64,000 nucleotides of DNA, from the NCBI RefSeq assembly GCF_014836445.1, contig NZ_JACSQV010000002.1, positions 11,927-75,926 of the forward strand, read 5' to 3'. Below the pieces are notes generated by a model. It was not told where the DNA came from and did not search any database. It was given only the letters and a program-made list of their open reading frames with translations. The DNA comes from Cellulomonas avistercoris. GTDB lineage: Bacteria; Actinomycetota; Actinomycetes; Actinomycetales; Cellulomonadaceae. Position 1 is the stretch's first letter, and every line of letters begins with the position of its first letter. This document shows, in pieces, positions 1 to 7,613 of this stretch. A program made the position numbers and the translations under genes.

Positions 1-1480
1 CGCCCCCCCCCCCCCCCCCCCCCCCCCCGTCCGGCGTGCGGTGCCACGCCAGGCCGATCCGGTCCCAGTGCCGCCCGTGGTGGCGCAGCCGCAGCGTGAA
101 GTCGTCGAAGTCCCGGCGTGCGGGGGCGCTCCACGCGACCTCCGCGACGGCCGCGAGGCGCGGCAGGAGCATGGTCGTGAGGTCGTCGAGCGTGCGCAGC
201 GTCTCCGTCCAGAGCGCGGCCTCGACGCCGATGACGGCCTCGGGCGGCAGCCCGGCGACGAGTGCGTCCGGCTCCCAGTCGTAGGCCTGGCGCAGGTCGA
301 TCGTCCCGGCCCACTCCAGCCCGAGCGGGAAGCCCGGCTCGTACCTCATGTCGAGGTACACCTTCGACGCGGGCGACAGCAGGATCCGTGCGCCCGCCTC
401 GGCCGCGGCGACGAAGGGCGCGGGGTCGACGCGCGTGTCCCAGTACTGCACGACCGTGCCGGCGGGCAGGTCGGGCACCGACGCGACCTCCTGCCAGCCG
501 ACCACGCGCCTGCCGTGCGCCGTCACGGCGGCGGACGCCGAGCGCACGAGGCGCGCGTACTCGTCGTCGGCCATCGTCAGGACCTCGTCGCCGCCGATGT
601 GCAGGTACTCACCGGGGGTCATGTCGGCGAGGTCGCCGAAGACGTCGACGAGGAAGGCGTGCGTCGCCGGCAGGTCGTCGTGCAGCCGCGAGAACCCGAC
701 CTCGGTGCCGAGGTACTCCTCGGCAGGTCGCCCGTCCGGCGTGAGCTCGCCGTACGCGTGCAGCGCCGCGTTGACGTGCCCGGGGACGTCGATCTCCGGC
801 ACCACGCGGATCGCGCGTGCCCGGGCGTACGCCAGGATCTCGTCCCAGTCGGCCGCCGAGTAGTACCCGCCCGGGTCGCCGCCCACGGAGTGCGCGCTCG
901 AGCGTCGCACCAGCTCCGGTCGCGACGGCAGGTCGATGCGCCACGCCTGGTCGTCCGTGAGGTGCAGGTGGAGCACGTTGAGCTTGTAGTGGCCCATCAG
1001 CCCGATGACCACCTTGAGGTCCGGCACGGCGACGAAGTGCCGCGCCACGTCGAGCGACAGACCCCGCCACGGGTAGCGCGGGGCGTCCTCGATGCGCACG
1101 GCCTCGACCTCGACGCCGCCGTCGGGCCGCTCGCGCAGCAGCTGGCGCAGCGTGACGACCGCGTGCACGAGCCCGTCGGTGGTCCGTGCCTCGAGCAGCA
1201 CCCGGCCGGCCCCCACGACCACCCGGTACGGCTCCGTGCCGGGCGGCAGGTCCTCGACGAGCCGCATGCGGACGACACCGGCGGTGCCGAGCTCGGCGTG
1301 CCGGATCTCGACGGCGCGCCCGCTCACGCGGCCCAGCAGGTCGGCCGTCAGCACGGCCAGCGGCAGCAGGTCCTCGTCGGCGTCGACCACGACGACGGTC
1401 GAGCGCGTGATGACGAACGGCGCCTGCGACGACGGCTCGACGACGAGCGGTGCGGGCACGACCCCTGGGACGTCGGACAC
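1..1480 (-). CDS. GH20 beta-N-acetylhexosaminidase, 3' end cut by window edge
   Basis: This enzyme would release terminal N-acetylglucosamine or N-acetylgalactosamine from chitooligosaccharides or glycoconjugates by substrate-assisted catalysis. Reading from a GTG at 1480 (preceded by GAGGAG), about the first 120 residues fit the GH20 N-terminal alpha/beta domain. The catalytic barrel starts near RYPWRGLSLDVARHF. The family hallmark HIGGDE is present and places the catalytic Asp-Glu pair at residues 298-299. An HLHLTDDQAWR segment and a tryptophan-rich end (WSAPARRDF, LAWHRTPDG) also match the family. No signal peptide is visible, so the enzyme is probably cytoplasmic. The frame stays open to the window edge and runs into the poly-C tract. 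By comparison with family length, only the last few residues should be missing. Confidence 0.93.
   Translation of the reverse strand, partial: MSDVPGVVPAPLVVEPSSQAPFVITRSTVVVVDADEDLLPLAVLTADLLGRVSGRAVEIRHAELGTAGVVRMRLVEDLPPGTEPYRVVVGAGRVLLEARTTDGLVHAVVTLRQLLRERPDGGVEVEAVRIEDAPRYPWRGLSLDVARHFVAVPDLKVVIGLMGHYKLNVLHLHLTDDQAWRIDLPSRPELVRRSSAHSVGGDPGGYYSAADWDEILAYARARAIRVVPEIDVPGHVNAALHAYGELTPDGRPAEEYLGTEVGFSRLHDDLPATHAFLVDVFGDLADMTPGEYLHIGGDEVLTMADDEYARLVRSASAAVTAHGRRVVGWQEVASVPDLPAGTVVQYWDTRVDPAPFVAAAEAGARILLSPASKVYLDMRYEPGFPLGLEWAGTIDLRQAYDWEPDALVAGLPPEAVIGVEAALWTETLRTLDDLTTMLLPRLAAVAEVAWSAPARRDFDDFTLRLRHHGRHWDRIGLAWHRTPDGGGGGGGGG
3..28. repeat. 26-base C homopolymer at window edge
   Basis: Positions 3-28 are uninterrupted C. 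The run falls inside the last codons of the GH20 gene on the minus strand, where it would encode only glycine. A run this long at the extreme edge is most simply a contig end or a read-through artefact. A real homopolymer cannot be excluded. Confidence 0.9.
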
Positions 1481-1667
1481 GGGACTCCTCACGACGACGG
1501 ACGGCCCCCCGCAGCCGAACCTACCCGCCGGGGGCGCGGCGAGGTGGTCGAAATGGGTGGATCCGTTGCCCCGGGCAGGCCGTGTCCCCGCTCGACAGGC
1601 GAGGATGCCGGGACTGCCCTAGTTTCCTCTCAGACCGGGCATCGGTCCTGACCTCTGAGGAGTGCAC

Positions 1668-1934
1668 ATGGGTTTCGGCGGAATCATCAGCGCCATCGTC
1701 GTCGGCGCGATCATCGGCGCACTGGGCCGGCTGGTCGTGCGCGGTCGCCAGAAGATCTCGATCATCGCGACGATCCTCATCGGGATCGTCGCAGCGCTCA
1801 TCGGTACGTGGATCGCCTCGCTCGCCGGCTGGGACACCACCGAGGGCCCTGACGTGCTCGAGATCGTCATCCAGGTCGCCCTGGCTGCGCTGTTCGTGGC
1901 GCTCTACGCGGGTTACGCCGGCAAGCGCCGCTGA
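1668..1934 (+). CDS. GlsB/YeaQ/YmgE-family small membrane protein
   Basis: This is an 88-residue integral membrane protein of the transglycosylase-associated (GlsB/YeaQ/YmgE) stress-response family. Three hydrophobic segments are visible. They begin FGGIISAIVVGAIIGALGR, the glycine-rich first helix typical of the family, and the protein ends in the basic AGKRR. The start is set at the ATG at 1668 because TGAGGAG lies five bases upstream; the in-frame GTG at 1662 overlaps that site. The biochemical role of the family is not settled; some members are general-stress genes. It converges on the uridylyltransferase gene, with a strong hairpin between them. Confidence 0.88.
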   Translation: MGFGGIISAIVVGAIIGALGRLVVRGRQKISIIATILIGIVAALIGTWIASLAGWDTTEGPDVLEIVIQVALAALFVALYAGYAGKRR

Positions 1935-1946
1935 CCCCACGCTCGC

Positions 1947-1985
1947 AGGGCCGGCACCGCGGCGCACGCCGCGGGGGGCCGGCCC
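1947..1985. terminator. Bidirectional hairpin terminator candidate
   Basis: An inverted repeat, roughly AGGGCCGGC...GCCGCG paired with CGCGGC...GCCGGCCCT, fills the gap between two convergent genes. There is no T tract, as usual in high-GC actinobacteria. Confidence 0.6.
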
Positions 1986-1997
1986 TCGGCATGTCCG

Positions 1998-3377
1998 TCA
2001 GACGTGCGCGACCTGCGCGTCGAGCGTCGCGCCGTCCGGCACGGTCCCGCCGTCACCGACGAGCTCGGCGTCGCCGGCGACCCGCACGCCCTGCCCGAAC
2101 GTCCAGTCGCCCCGGACCTTGAGCGAGGTGGCGCCCCGCAGCGACGGGACGTGCGGCACGCGGGCGTCGAACTCGCCGACCAGCGCGTAGTGCGCGGGGT
2201 CGAGGTCGACGAACGGCGCCTCGGCCACGGCCACGAGGCGGTGCGCGTCGTCCTCCTCGTACACGTCGGAGCGCAGCACCAGCAGGTCGTTGGTCGTCTT
2301 GACGGGCAGGAAGCGCTCGCGCCCGACGCCGAGGACCGCGGCGCCGTCGAAGACCTCGATCGCGGCGCCCATCGCGGACTCGATCTGCACGACCTTCGGC
2401 GACGTCTTGTCGGTCGGGTCGACGTTCTTCTCGTTGCGGATCAGCGGCAGGTCCAGGACGCCGCCGGTGCGGGCCAGCTCGGCGGCGACCGCCTCGAGGT
2501 CCAGCCAGAGGTTGTTGGTGTTGAAGTAGCGGTGCGTCTCGATGTCCGCGGCCGCGGCGGCGTCCTCGGGGGCCGTCTGCGCCGTCTCGCGCAGCACGAT
2601 CCGCCGGTCCTCGCGGCGCACGACGAGGTGGCCGCCCTTGCGGTCGGCGGGCGTGCGCAGCGCCACCTCGGCCGCGAACGGCGCACGGGTGGCCGCGAAC
2701 CAGCCGGCGACGCGCGCGTCGGGCGTGGCGCCGAGGTTGTCGGAGTTGGAGACGGACGCGTACCGGAAGCCCGCGGCGAGCAGCGCGTCGAGGACGCCCG
2801 ACGCGTAGAGGGCCGTGTAGAGGTCGCCGTGGCCCGGCGGGCACCACTCGAGCGTCGGGTCGGCGTCCCACGTCACGGGCGTCAGACCGTCGACCAGGAG
2901 CTTGGGCTCGCGGTTCTGCAGGAAGTCGAGCGGCACGCCGTCGACGGCCAGCTCCGGGTGGGCGGCGAGCGCGGCGAGGGAGTCGTCGCGCGTGCGGAAC
3001 GAGTTCATGAGGACCAGCGGCAGCCGGGCACCCGTCGCGGCCCGGGCCGCGAGCACCTGGTCGGCGATGACGTCGAGGAACGTACGGCCGCCGCGCACGG
3101 GCAGGAGCGACTTGGCACGGTCCATGCCCATCGACGTGCCGAGCCCGCCGTTGAGCTTGATGACCGCCGTGAGCGCGAGGGCCTCGGCCGCGGCGGCGTC
3201 GTCGACCTCGAGGTCCTCGAGGTGCGGGACGTCGGTCAGCGGGTCGACGTCGGCCTCCGGGACGAGCCCGGTGCTGCCGGACTCGAGGAGCCCGTAGAAC
3301 CTGGTGAACACGTCGACGGCGGTGGCGGCGACGCCACCGTCACGCATCTTCTGCTGGGCGAGCTCGAGTCCGTTCAT
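1998..3377 (-). CDS. UTP-glucose-1-phosphate uridylyltransferase, UDPGP (eukaryotic-type) family
   Basis: The enzyme makes UDP-glucose from UTP and glucose-1-phosphate in the cytoplasm and so supplies precursors for glycans and trehalose. The 459-residue protein carries the UDPGP signature KLNGGLGTSMGMDRAKSLLP near residue 75. It also has NSDNLG and FNTNNLWLDL, and a C-terminal left-handed-helix part (GDWTFGQGVRVAGDAEL). This is the UDPGP fold family, not bacterial GalU. The ATG at 3377 has no ribosome site; instead TACAGT lies exactly six bases upstream, suggesting a leaderless mRNA. It lies next to the divisome locus, in the place where galU occurs in related actinobacterial loci. Confidence 0.92.
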   Translation of the reverse strand: MNGLELAQQKMRDGGVAATAVDVFTRFYGLLESGSTGLVPEADVDPLTDVPHLEDLEVDDAAAAEALALTAVIKLNGGLGTSMGMDRAKSLLPVRGGRTFLDVIADQVLAARAATGARLPLVLMNSFRTRDDSLAALAAHPELAVDGVPLDFLQNREPKLLVDGLTPVTWDADPTLEWCPPGHGDLYTALYASGVLDALLAAGFRYASVSNSDNLGATPDARVAGWFAATRAPFAAEVALRTPADRKGGHLVVRREDRRIVLRETAQTAPEDAAAAADIETHRYFNTNNLWLDLEAVAAELARTGGVLDLPLIRNEKNVDPTDKTSPKVVQIESAMGAAIEVFDGAAVLGVGRERFLPVKTTNDLLVLRSDVYEEDDAHRLVAVAEAPFVDLDPAHYALVGEFDARVPHVPSLRGATSLKVRGDWTFGQGVRVAGDAELVGDGGTVPDGATLDAQVAHV

Positions 3378-3496
3378 GCGTCGACTGTAGGAGCGATCAC
3401 GTCACCCGGGCTGGTGAATCCGGTCACATCGGGCGGGTCGTCGACCGGTGTTCACGTGACGGTCGCCGTCGCCCGGGCACTCCCCGACAACGCATC

Positions 3497-3522
3497 AGGC
3501 CGGACCCCTGGGGGTCCGGCCT
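3497..3522. terminator. Hairpin downstream of tRNA-Ala
   Basis: A 12-bp perfect inverted repeat, AGGCCGGACCCC paired with GGGGTCCGGCCT across a two-base loop, lies 28 bases beyond the 3' end of the minus-strand tRNA-Ala gene. It probably ends that transcript. Confidence 0.65.
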
Positions 3523-3548
3523 GTTGCCGATGTCCTGCGACATCACAG

Positions 3549-3623
<75 letters not shown>

Positions 3624-3714
3624 TTGAAGCGGGGATCACACTAGCATCACCGACGCCCCGCCACGAAACCCGCGAGCCACGCGCCGGCGGCGTTGCGGTG
3701 CGCGAGTCGGACCA

Positions 3715-4860
3715 CTACTGCCCGGCGGCGCGCCGCCGCGCGAGCACCGCGTTGAGGTCGATGCTCCCGGTCGTCTCGACCGACGGCTCGGACGCCGTCG
3801 ACTGCGACTCGCGGGCGGCCGGTGCCACCTCGTCGCTCGGCGCGTCCGCGGGGCGGCGCACCGTCGAGGCCTCGGCGTCCGGCTCCGCGAGCGGCGCCGG
3901 CGTGCGGCGCGGCGCGGGCGCCTTCATCGCGTAGGTGGGACGCGGGACGCGCACGGGCGACCACTCGGCGTCACGCTCGTCCTGCGCGGTCGCGTCCTGC
4001 GCGTCGTCCTGCGCCGTGGGGCCGGCCGGGGCGCGCACGACGGGCACCTGCCCGGTCGCGTGCCGCGCCGGGCCCGTGGACTCGCCGCGGTCCTCGACGA
4101 TCCGCTCGAAGACCTCCGTGTGCGCGTCCGACGGCCGCACGGCGTGCCCCGTGACGAGCGGGACCGGCACACCGGGCTCCGCGTCGGGCCGCACCGCCGG
4201 GGTCGCCCCCGTGCGCGGTCGCACCACCGGGGTGGCACCGGTCCGCGGGCTCGCCGCGAGACGCTCCTCGCGGTGGATGGTCGCGACCCACTCGGCGTCG
4301 GCCACGTGCCCGGCGATCACCGCGCGGCGTCCGAGCACGACGACGGTCGCGAGCAGCACGGTCGGCACGGCGCCCAGCAGCCACGTCGCCGCCGGCACGA
4401 CGCCCGTGACGACCCAGCCCGCGACCGAGGCCGCGACCAGGACGGCGGCGAGGAGCCCACGACGACGCGCGGCGGCGCCCCGCCGGGCAGCGGAGGCCGC
4501 CCGGGCGGCGCGGGCCTGCGCCAGGCGGCGCGCGGCCTCGGCGGAGATGCGCTCGGGTGTGGCGTGCGGTCGGTCCACGGTGGTGCCTCCTGTCAGCGTG
4601 CCGGCGTACGCGGCCGGCACCCCCGTCCCCGGGGTCAGCAGTGCCGTCGTGCTCGGTCCCCACATCCCGGCCGCCGCGGCCCGGCGTCCCAGCCGGCGGC
4701 GCGTGCTGCTCGCCACCGCGACGACGCGCAGACCCGCGGAGAACCGGTCGTCGGTCCGAGCCTCCAGCAACCGTTGACGGTGCCGCAGGTGGTGCGGCAC
4801 CAGATACGCCGCCCACAGACCCACGAGCGCGAGCGCCACGAGGCCTGCGAGTCCATTCAC
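3715..4860 (-). CDS. sepX: Divisome membrane protein SepX/GlpR family
   Basis: A 381-residue protein that is probably the membrane partner of the gephyrin-like Glp protein encoded upstream. It starts with a transmembrane helix (LAGLVALALVGLWAAYLVP) followed by the basic HHLRHRQRLLEARTDDRFS and a VVAVASS segment, the typical N-terminus of actinobacterial SepX/GlpR. Two further helices occur near residues 165-210. The rest is a charged cytoplasmic linker containing short repeats of the type TGATPVVRP. The start is the GTG at 4860, six bases after TACCGT, so a leaderless mRNA is likely. In Streptomyces and Corynebacterium the family acts at the FtsZ ring; that role here is inferred from sequence type and gene order. 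It is the third gene of glp - acetyltransferase - sepX. Confidence 0.82.
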   Translation of the reverse strand: MNGLAGLVALALVGLWAAYLVPHHLRHRQRLLEARTDDRFSAGLRVVAVASSTRRRLGRRAAAAGMWGPSTTALLTPGTGVPAAYAGTLTGGTTVDRPHATPERISAEAARRLAQARAARAASAARRGAAARRRGLLAAVLVAASVAGWVVTGVVPAATWLLGAVPTVLLATVVVLGRRAVIAGHVADAEWVATIHREERLAASPRTGATPVVRPRTGATPAVRPDAEPGVPVPLVTGHAVRPSDAHTEVFERIVEDRGESTGPARHATGQVPVVRAPAGPTAQDDAQDATAQDERDAEWSPVRVPRPTYAMKAPAPRRTPAPLAEPDAEASTVRRPADAPSDEVAPAARESQSTASEPSVETTGSIDLNAVLARRRAAGQ

Positions 4861-4953
4861 GTCACGACGGTAGGGGGCGCGACGGCCACGACGCCGCAAC
4901 GGCGCGGCGTGTCGCGTGGACATCCCCCGAGGGGAGGGTCCGGGCGCTGCGGC

Positions 4954-5556
4954 TCAGGCGGTGCCGCGTCGGCGGTGCCAGCGCTCGACCAGCCCCTCGG
5001 GCACGTCCTCGACCGTCAGCGCGAACGTCCGGTGGTCGCACCACCGCCCCTGGATGTGCAGGTAGCGCTCGCGCAGGCCCTCGTCGCGGAACCCCAGCTT
5101 CTCGACGACGCGCAGCGACGGCGTGTTCTCGGGGCGGATGTTCACCTCGACGCGGTGCAGACCCAGCACCCCGAAGCAGTGGTCCGTGGCCAGCGCCACG
5201 GCCGTGGGCGTGATCCCCTGCCCCGCGACGTGCTGCGACACCCAGTACCCGATGGCCGCCGACCGCAGCGACCCGTACTGGATCGAGGAGACCGTGAGCT
5301 GGCCCACGAGCTCACGGTCGCGCTGGACCGCGAACGGCAGCGCCGTGCCCTCGCGCGCCTGCGCCGACAGCGCCCGCACGAACTGCCCGAACGTCGGCCG
5401 CGGGCCCCGCACCGGCTCGGGGCTGGTCGCGTCCCACGGTTCCAGCCAGCCCAGGTTGCGTCCGCGCAGCGTCATCCACGCGTCCGCGTCCCGACGACGC
5501 AGCGGCCGCAGCCGTACGTCGCCGTCGACGAGCTGGGCGGGCCACCCGACGGCCAT
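4954..5556 (-). CDS. RimJ/RimL-type GNAT acetyltransferase
   Basis: A GNAT-fold N-acetyltransferase of 200 residues, probably acting on protein alpha-amino groups or a small amine with acetyl-CoA. Recognisable parts are the RLRPLRRRDAD start, the central IGYWVSQHVAGQGITPTAVAL segment (acetyl-CoA loop), and the RVEVNIRPENTPSLRVVEKLGF block typical of RimJ/RimL. An ATG at 5562 overlaps the stop of glp, but GGAGG would then be only one base away. The ATG at 5556 has GGAGG seven bases upstream and is preferred. This leaves a two-base gap to glp and implies translational coupling. In other actinobacteria the same gene sits between glp and glpR. Its substrate is unknown. Confidence 0.85.
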   Translation of the reverse strand: MAVGWPAQLVDGDVRLRPLRRRDADAWMTLRGRNLGWLEPWDATSPEPVRGPRPTFGQFVRALSAQAREGTALPFAVQRDRELVGQLTVSSIQYGSLRSAAIGYWVSQHVAGQGITPTAVALATDHCFGVLGLHRVEVNIRPENTPSLRVVEKLGFRDEGLRERYLHIQGRWCDHRTFALTVEDVPEGLVERWHRRRGTA

Positions 5557-5558
5557 CC

Positions 5559-6803
5559 TCATCCCTCCAGCACCAGGCAGTGCACGACGTCGCCCGGACG
5601 CACCGCGAGGTCCGTCTCGCCGACCACCGCCAGGGCGTTGGCGTGCGCGAGCGCCGTGGTCGACGGCGCCGACGGGTCCCCGAGCGGGGTCGCGCGGTAC
5701 CCCTCCTCCGGTGACCCCAGCACGGTCGCGGGGACGAACTGCCGCAGGCCCGCGGGGGACGCCCAGCCGTGGGTGGCCGCCGCCGCGACCGACGGCCGGA
5801 ACAGCTCGGTGTACCCGGCCATGGCACGCAGCGCCGGACGCACGAAGACCTCGAAGGACACCTGCGCGGCGACCGGGTGCCCCTGCAGCGCGAACAGCGG
5901 GACGGTGCGCCCGCCCTCGTCCACCAGGTCGAGCCCCAGGGCGCCGACGATCCCGAACCCCTGCCGCAGGCCGGGGGTCATGGCGACCTGGTCCAGCCGC
6001 ACGGTGCCCAGGGGCGCCAGGACGTCCTTGACGGTGTCGTGCGTGAGCTCCGACAGCCCGCCGGTGAGCACGACGAGGTCCGCGCGCACGAGCTGGTCCT
6101 CGAGCGCCTCGCGCAGCGCCGCGTGGTCGTCGGGGACCACCCCGACGCGCACCGGGGTGGCACCCGCGTCGTGCACGGCGGCCTCGAGCGCGTGCCCGTC
6201 GACCTCGAAGACCGTGCCGGGACGGGCCGACGTGGTCGGCTCGACCAGCTCGTCGCCCACGGACAGCAGCACGACGCGCGGGGTCGGGTGGACGGTCAGG
6301 CGGCCTCGGCCCATGGCCGCGGCGAGGGCGATCTGCCGGGCGCCGAGCCGGGTGCCGGCCGTCAGCACGATGCCGCCCGCGCGCACGTCGTCGCCCGCGC
6401 GCCGCACGTGCTGCCCGGGGGTCGCCGCCCGCTGGAACGCGACGCGCGCCTGGCCCCGGTCGGTCTCCTCGACGGGCACGACCGCGTCGGCGCCCAGCGG
6501 CAGCGGCGCGCCCGACGCGACGCGCACGGCCGTCCCGGGCACGTGGCGCAGACCCGCGGGGCTGCCGGCGTGCAGGTCGTGCGCCACCGGCAGGCTCGGG
6601 CCGTGGGCGCCCCCCGCGGTCGTGTCGTGCGCCGCGACCGCGTACCCGTCGCGCGACGCGACCGCCACCGCCGGCACGTCGACCGGCGCGACGACGTCCG
6701 CGGCCAGGATGCAGCCCGCGGCGTCGTGCAGGACGACGTCGAGCGGCGGGACCGGACCCGCGGCGGCGAGCACGGCGGCGAGGTGCTCCTGGACCGATCT
6801 CAT
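5559..6803 (-). CDS. glp: MoeA/gephyrin-like protein Glp, divisome paralogue
   Basis: A 414-residue protein with the full MoeA fold. The N-terminal linker region starts RSVQEHLAAVLAAAGPVPP. It is followed by the SRDGYAV motif, the MoCF/MogA-like domain (VLLSVGDELVEP, VLTGGLSELTHDTVKDVL), and a beta-barrel C-terminal domain. MoeA inserts molybdate into molybdopterin. In actinobacteria the copy linked to rimJ and glpR is the cell-division protein Glp, which binds FtsZ and the receptor GlpR/SepX. The gene order here favours that role; no other molybdenum-cofactor gene is in the window. CACAAT lies six bases before the ATG and no ribosome site is seen, so the mRNA is probably leaderless. True MoeA activity cannot be excluded. 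Confidence 0.82.
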   Translation of the reverse strand: MRSVQEHLAAVLAAAGPVPPLDVVLHDAAGCILAADVVAPVDVPAVAVASRDGYAVAAHDTTAGGAHGPSLPVAHDLHAGSPAGLRHVPGTAVRVASGAPLPLGADAVVPVEETDRGQARVAFQRAATPGQHVRRAGDDVRAGGIVLTAGTRLGARQIALAAAMGRGRLTVHPTPRVVLLSVGDELVEPTTSARPGTVFEVDGHALEAAVHDAGATPVRVGVVPDDHAALREALEDQLVRADLVVLTGGLSELTHDTVKDVLAPLGTVRLDQVAMTPGLRQGFGIVGALGLDLVDEGGRTVPLFALQGHPVAAQVSFEVFVRPALRAMAGYTELFRPSVAAAATHGWASPAGLRQFVPATVLGSPEEGYRATPLGDPSAPSTTALAHANALAVVGETDLAVRPGDVVHCLVLEG

Positions 6804-6925
6804 GGCCGCATTGTGCCCGCTGCGACGCCGCGCACCCGCGCGCGCCGCGCCCCCGACCCGGCCGCCGTCACGACGCCCCGGGCTCCGTCCCCCCGGCCGG
6901 CGCCCGTCTTTGCGACACTGGTGCC

Positions 6926-7594
6926 ATGAGCGCCGTCGCCCAGCCCCCTTGGCACGCCCACGAGGACGCGGCGGCCCACCGGTCGCGGCCCCGGGACACG
7001 GCGGAGGAGAAGGACCGGCTACGGCGTCAGGTCCGGGCGCGCCGCGCGCACCGGTCGATGCGGCGCCGCGCCGAGGCGGCGGACCGGCTGGCCGAGGTGG
7101 TGCTCACGATCCCCGAGGTGGCCGCGGCCGGCTGCGTGAGCGTGTACGCCTCGCGTCCTGGCGAGCCGGGCACGGGGCCGCTCATCGCGGCGCTCGCCGC
7201 ACGCGGCGTCCGGCTGCTGGTCCCGGTGCTCGGCACGGGCCTGCAGCGCGACTGGGCCGAGTACGCCGGTGCCGACGACATGCGCGAGCGCGCCCCGGGC
7301 CGTCCCCCCGAGCCGAGCGGCGCCCCCCTGGGTTCGGCGGCCCTCGGGGAGGCCGACGTCGTGCTCGTCCCGGCGCTCGCCGTCGACGCGCGCGGCGGGC
7401 GGCTGGGCCAGGGCGGCGGCTGGTACGACCGCGTGCTCGCGCACGTCCGCCCCGGCGCGCCGGTCATCGCCCTCGTCCACGAGGACGAGATCCTCGCGGA
7501 GGTCCCGCGCGAGGCGCACGACGTCCCTGTGACCGCGCTCGCGACCCCCGACGGGTGGCGCCACGTCGAGACGCCCGACGCCCCGCAGGCCTGA
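6926..7594 (+). CDS. 5-formyltetrahydrofolate cyclo-ligase
   Basis: The enzyme converts 5-formyl-THF to 5,10-methenyl-THF with ATP and returns the storage folate to one-carbon metabolism. The 222-residue protein has the basic N-terminal helix LRRQVRARRAH and the VYASRPGEPGTGPLI segment. The family signature GGRLGQGGGWYDRVLA is followed by HEDEI. About 35 residues at the N-terminus precede the conserved core, slightly long for the family. GACACT six bases before the ATG at 6926 suggests a leaderless mRNA. It is divergent from glp; this pairing is common in actinobacteria. It ends 19 bases from the convergent acylase gene. Confidence 0.92.
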   Translation: MSAVAQPPWHAHEDAAAHRSRPRDTAEEKDRLRRQVRARRAHRSMRRRAEAADRLAEVVLTIPEVAAAGCVSVYASRPGEPGTGPLIAALAARGVRLLVPVLGTGLQRDWAEYAGADDMRERAPGRPPEPSGAPLGSAALGEADVVLVPALAVDARGGRLGQGGGWYDRVLAHVRPGAPVIALVHEDEILAEVPREAHDVPVTALATPDGWRHVETPDAPQA

Positions 7595-7613
7595 CCCGCA
7601 GGACCGCCCGGGA

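Noticed and set aside
41-1651. 536-codon open frame on the plus strand
   Set aside because: Arginine/valine-rich shadow of the GH20 gene; the minus frame carries HIGGDE and other GH20 motifs.
5559-6803. Plain molybdopterin molybdenumtransferase MoeA
   Set aside because: The fold is MoeA-like, but the gene order with an acetyltransferase and a SepX/GlpR-type protein favours the divisome paralogue Glp; MoeA activity is kept as an alternative.
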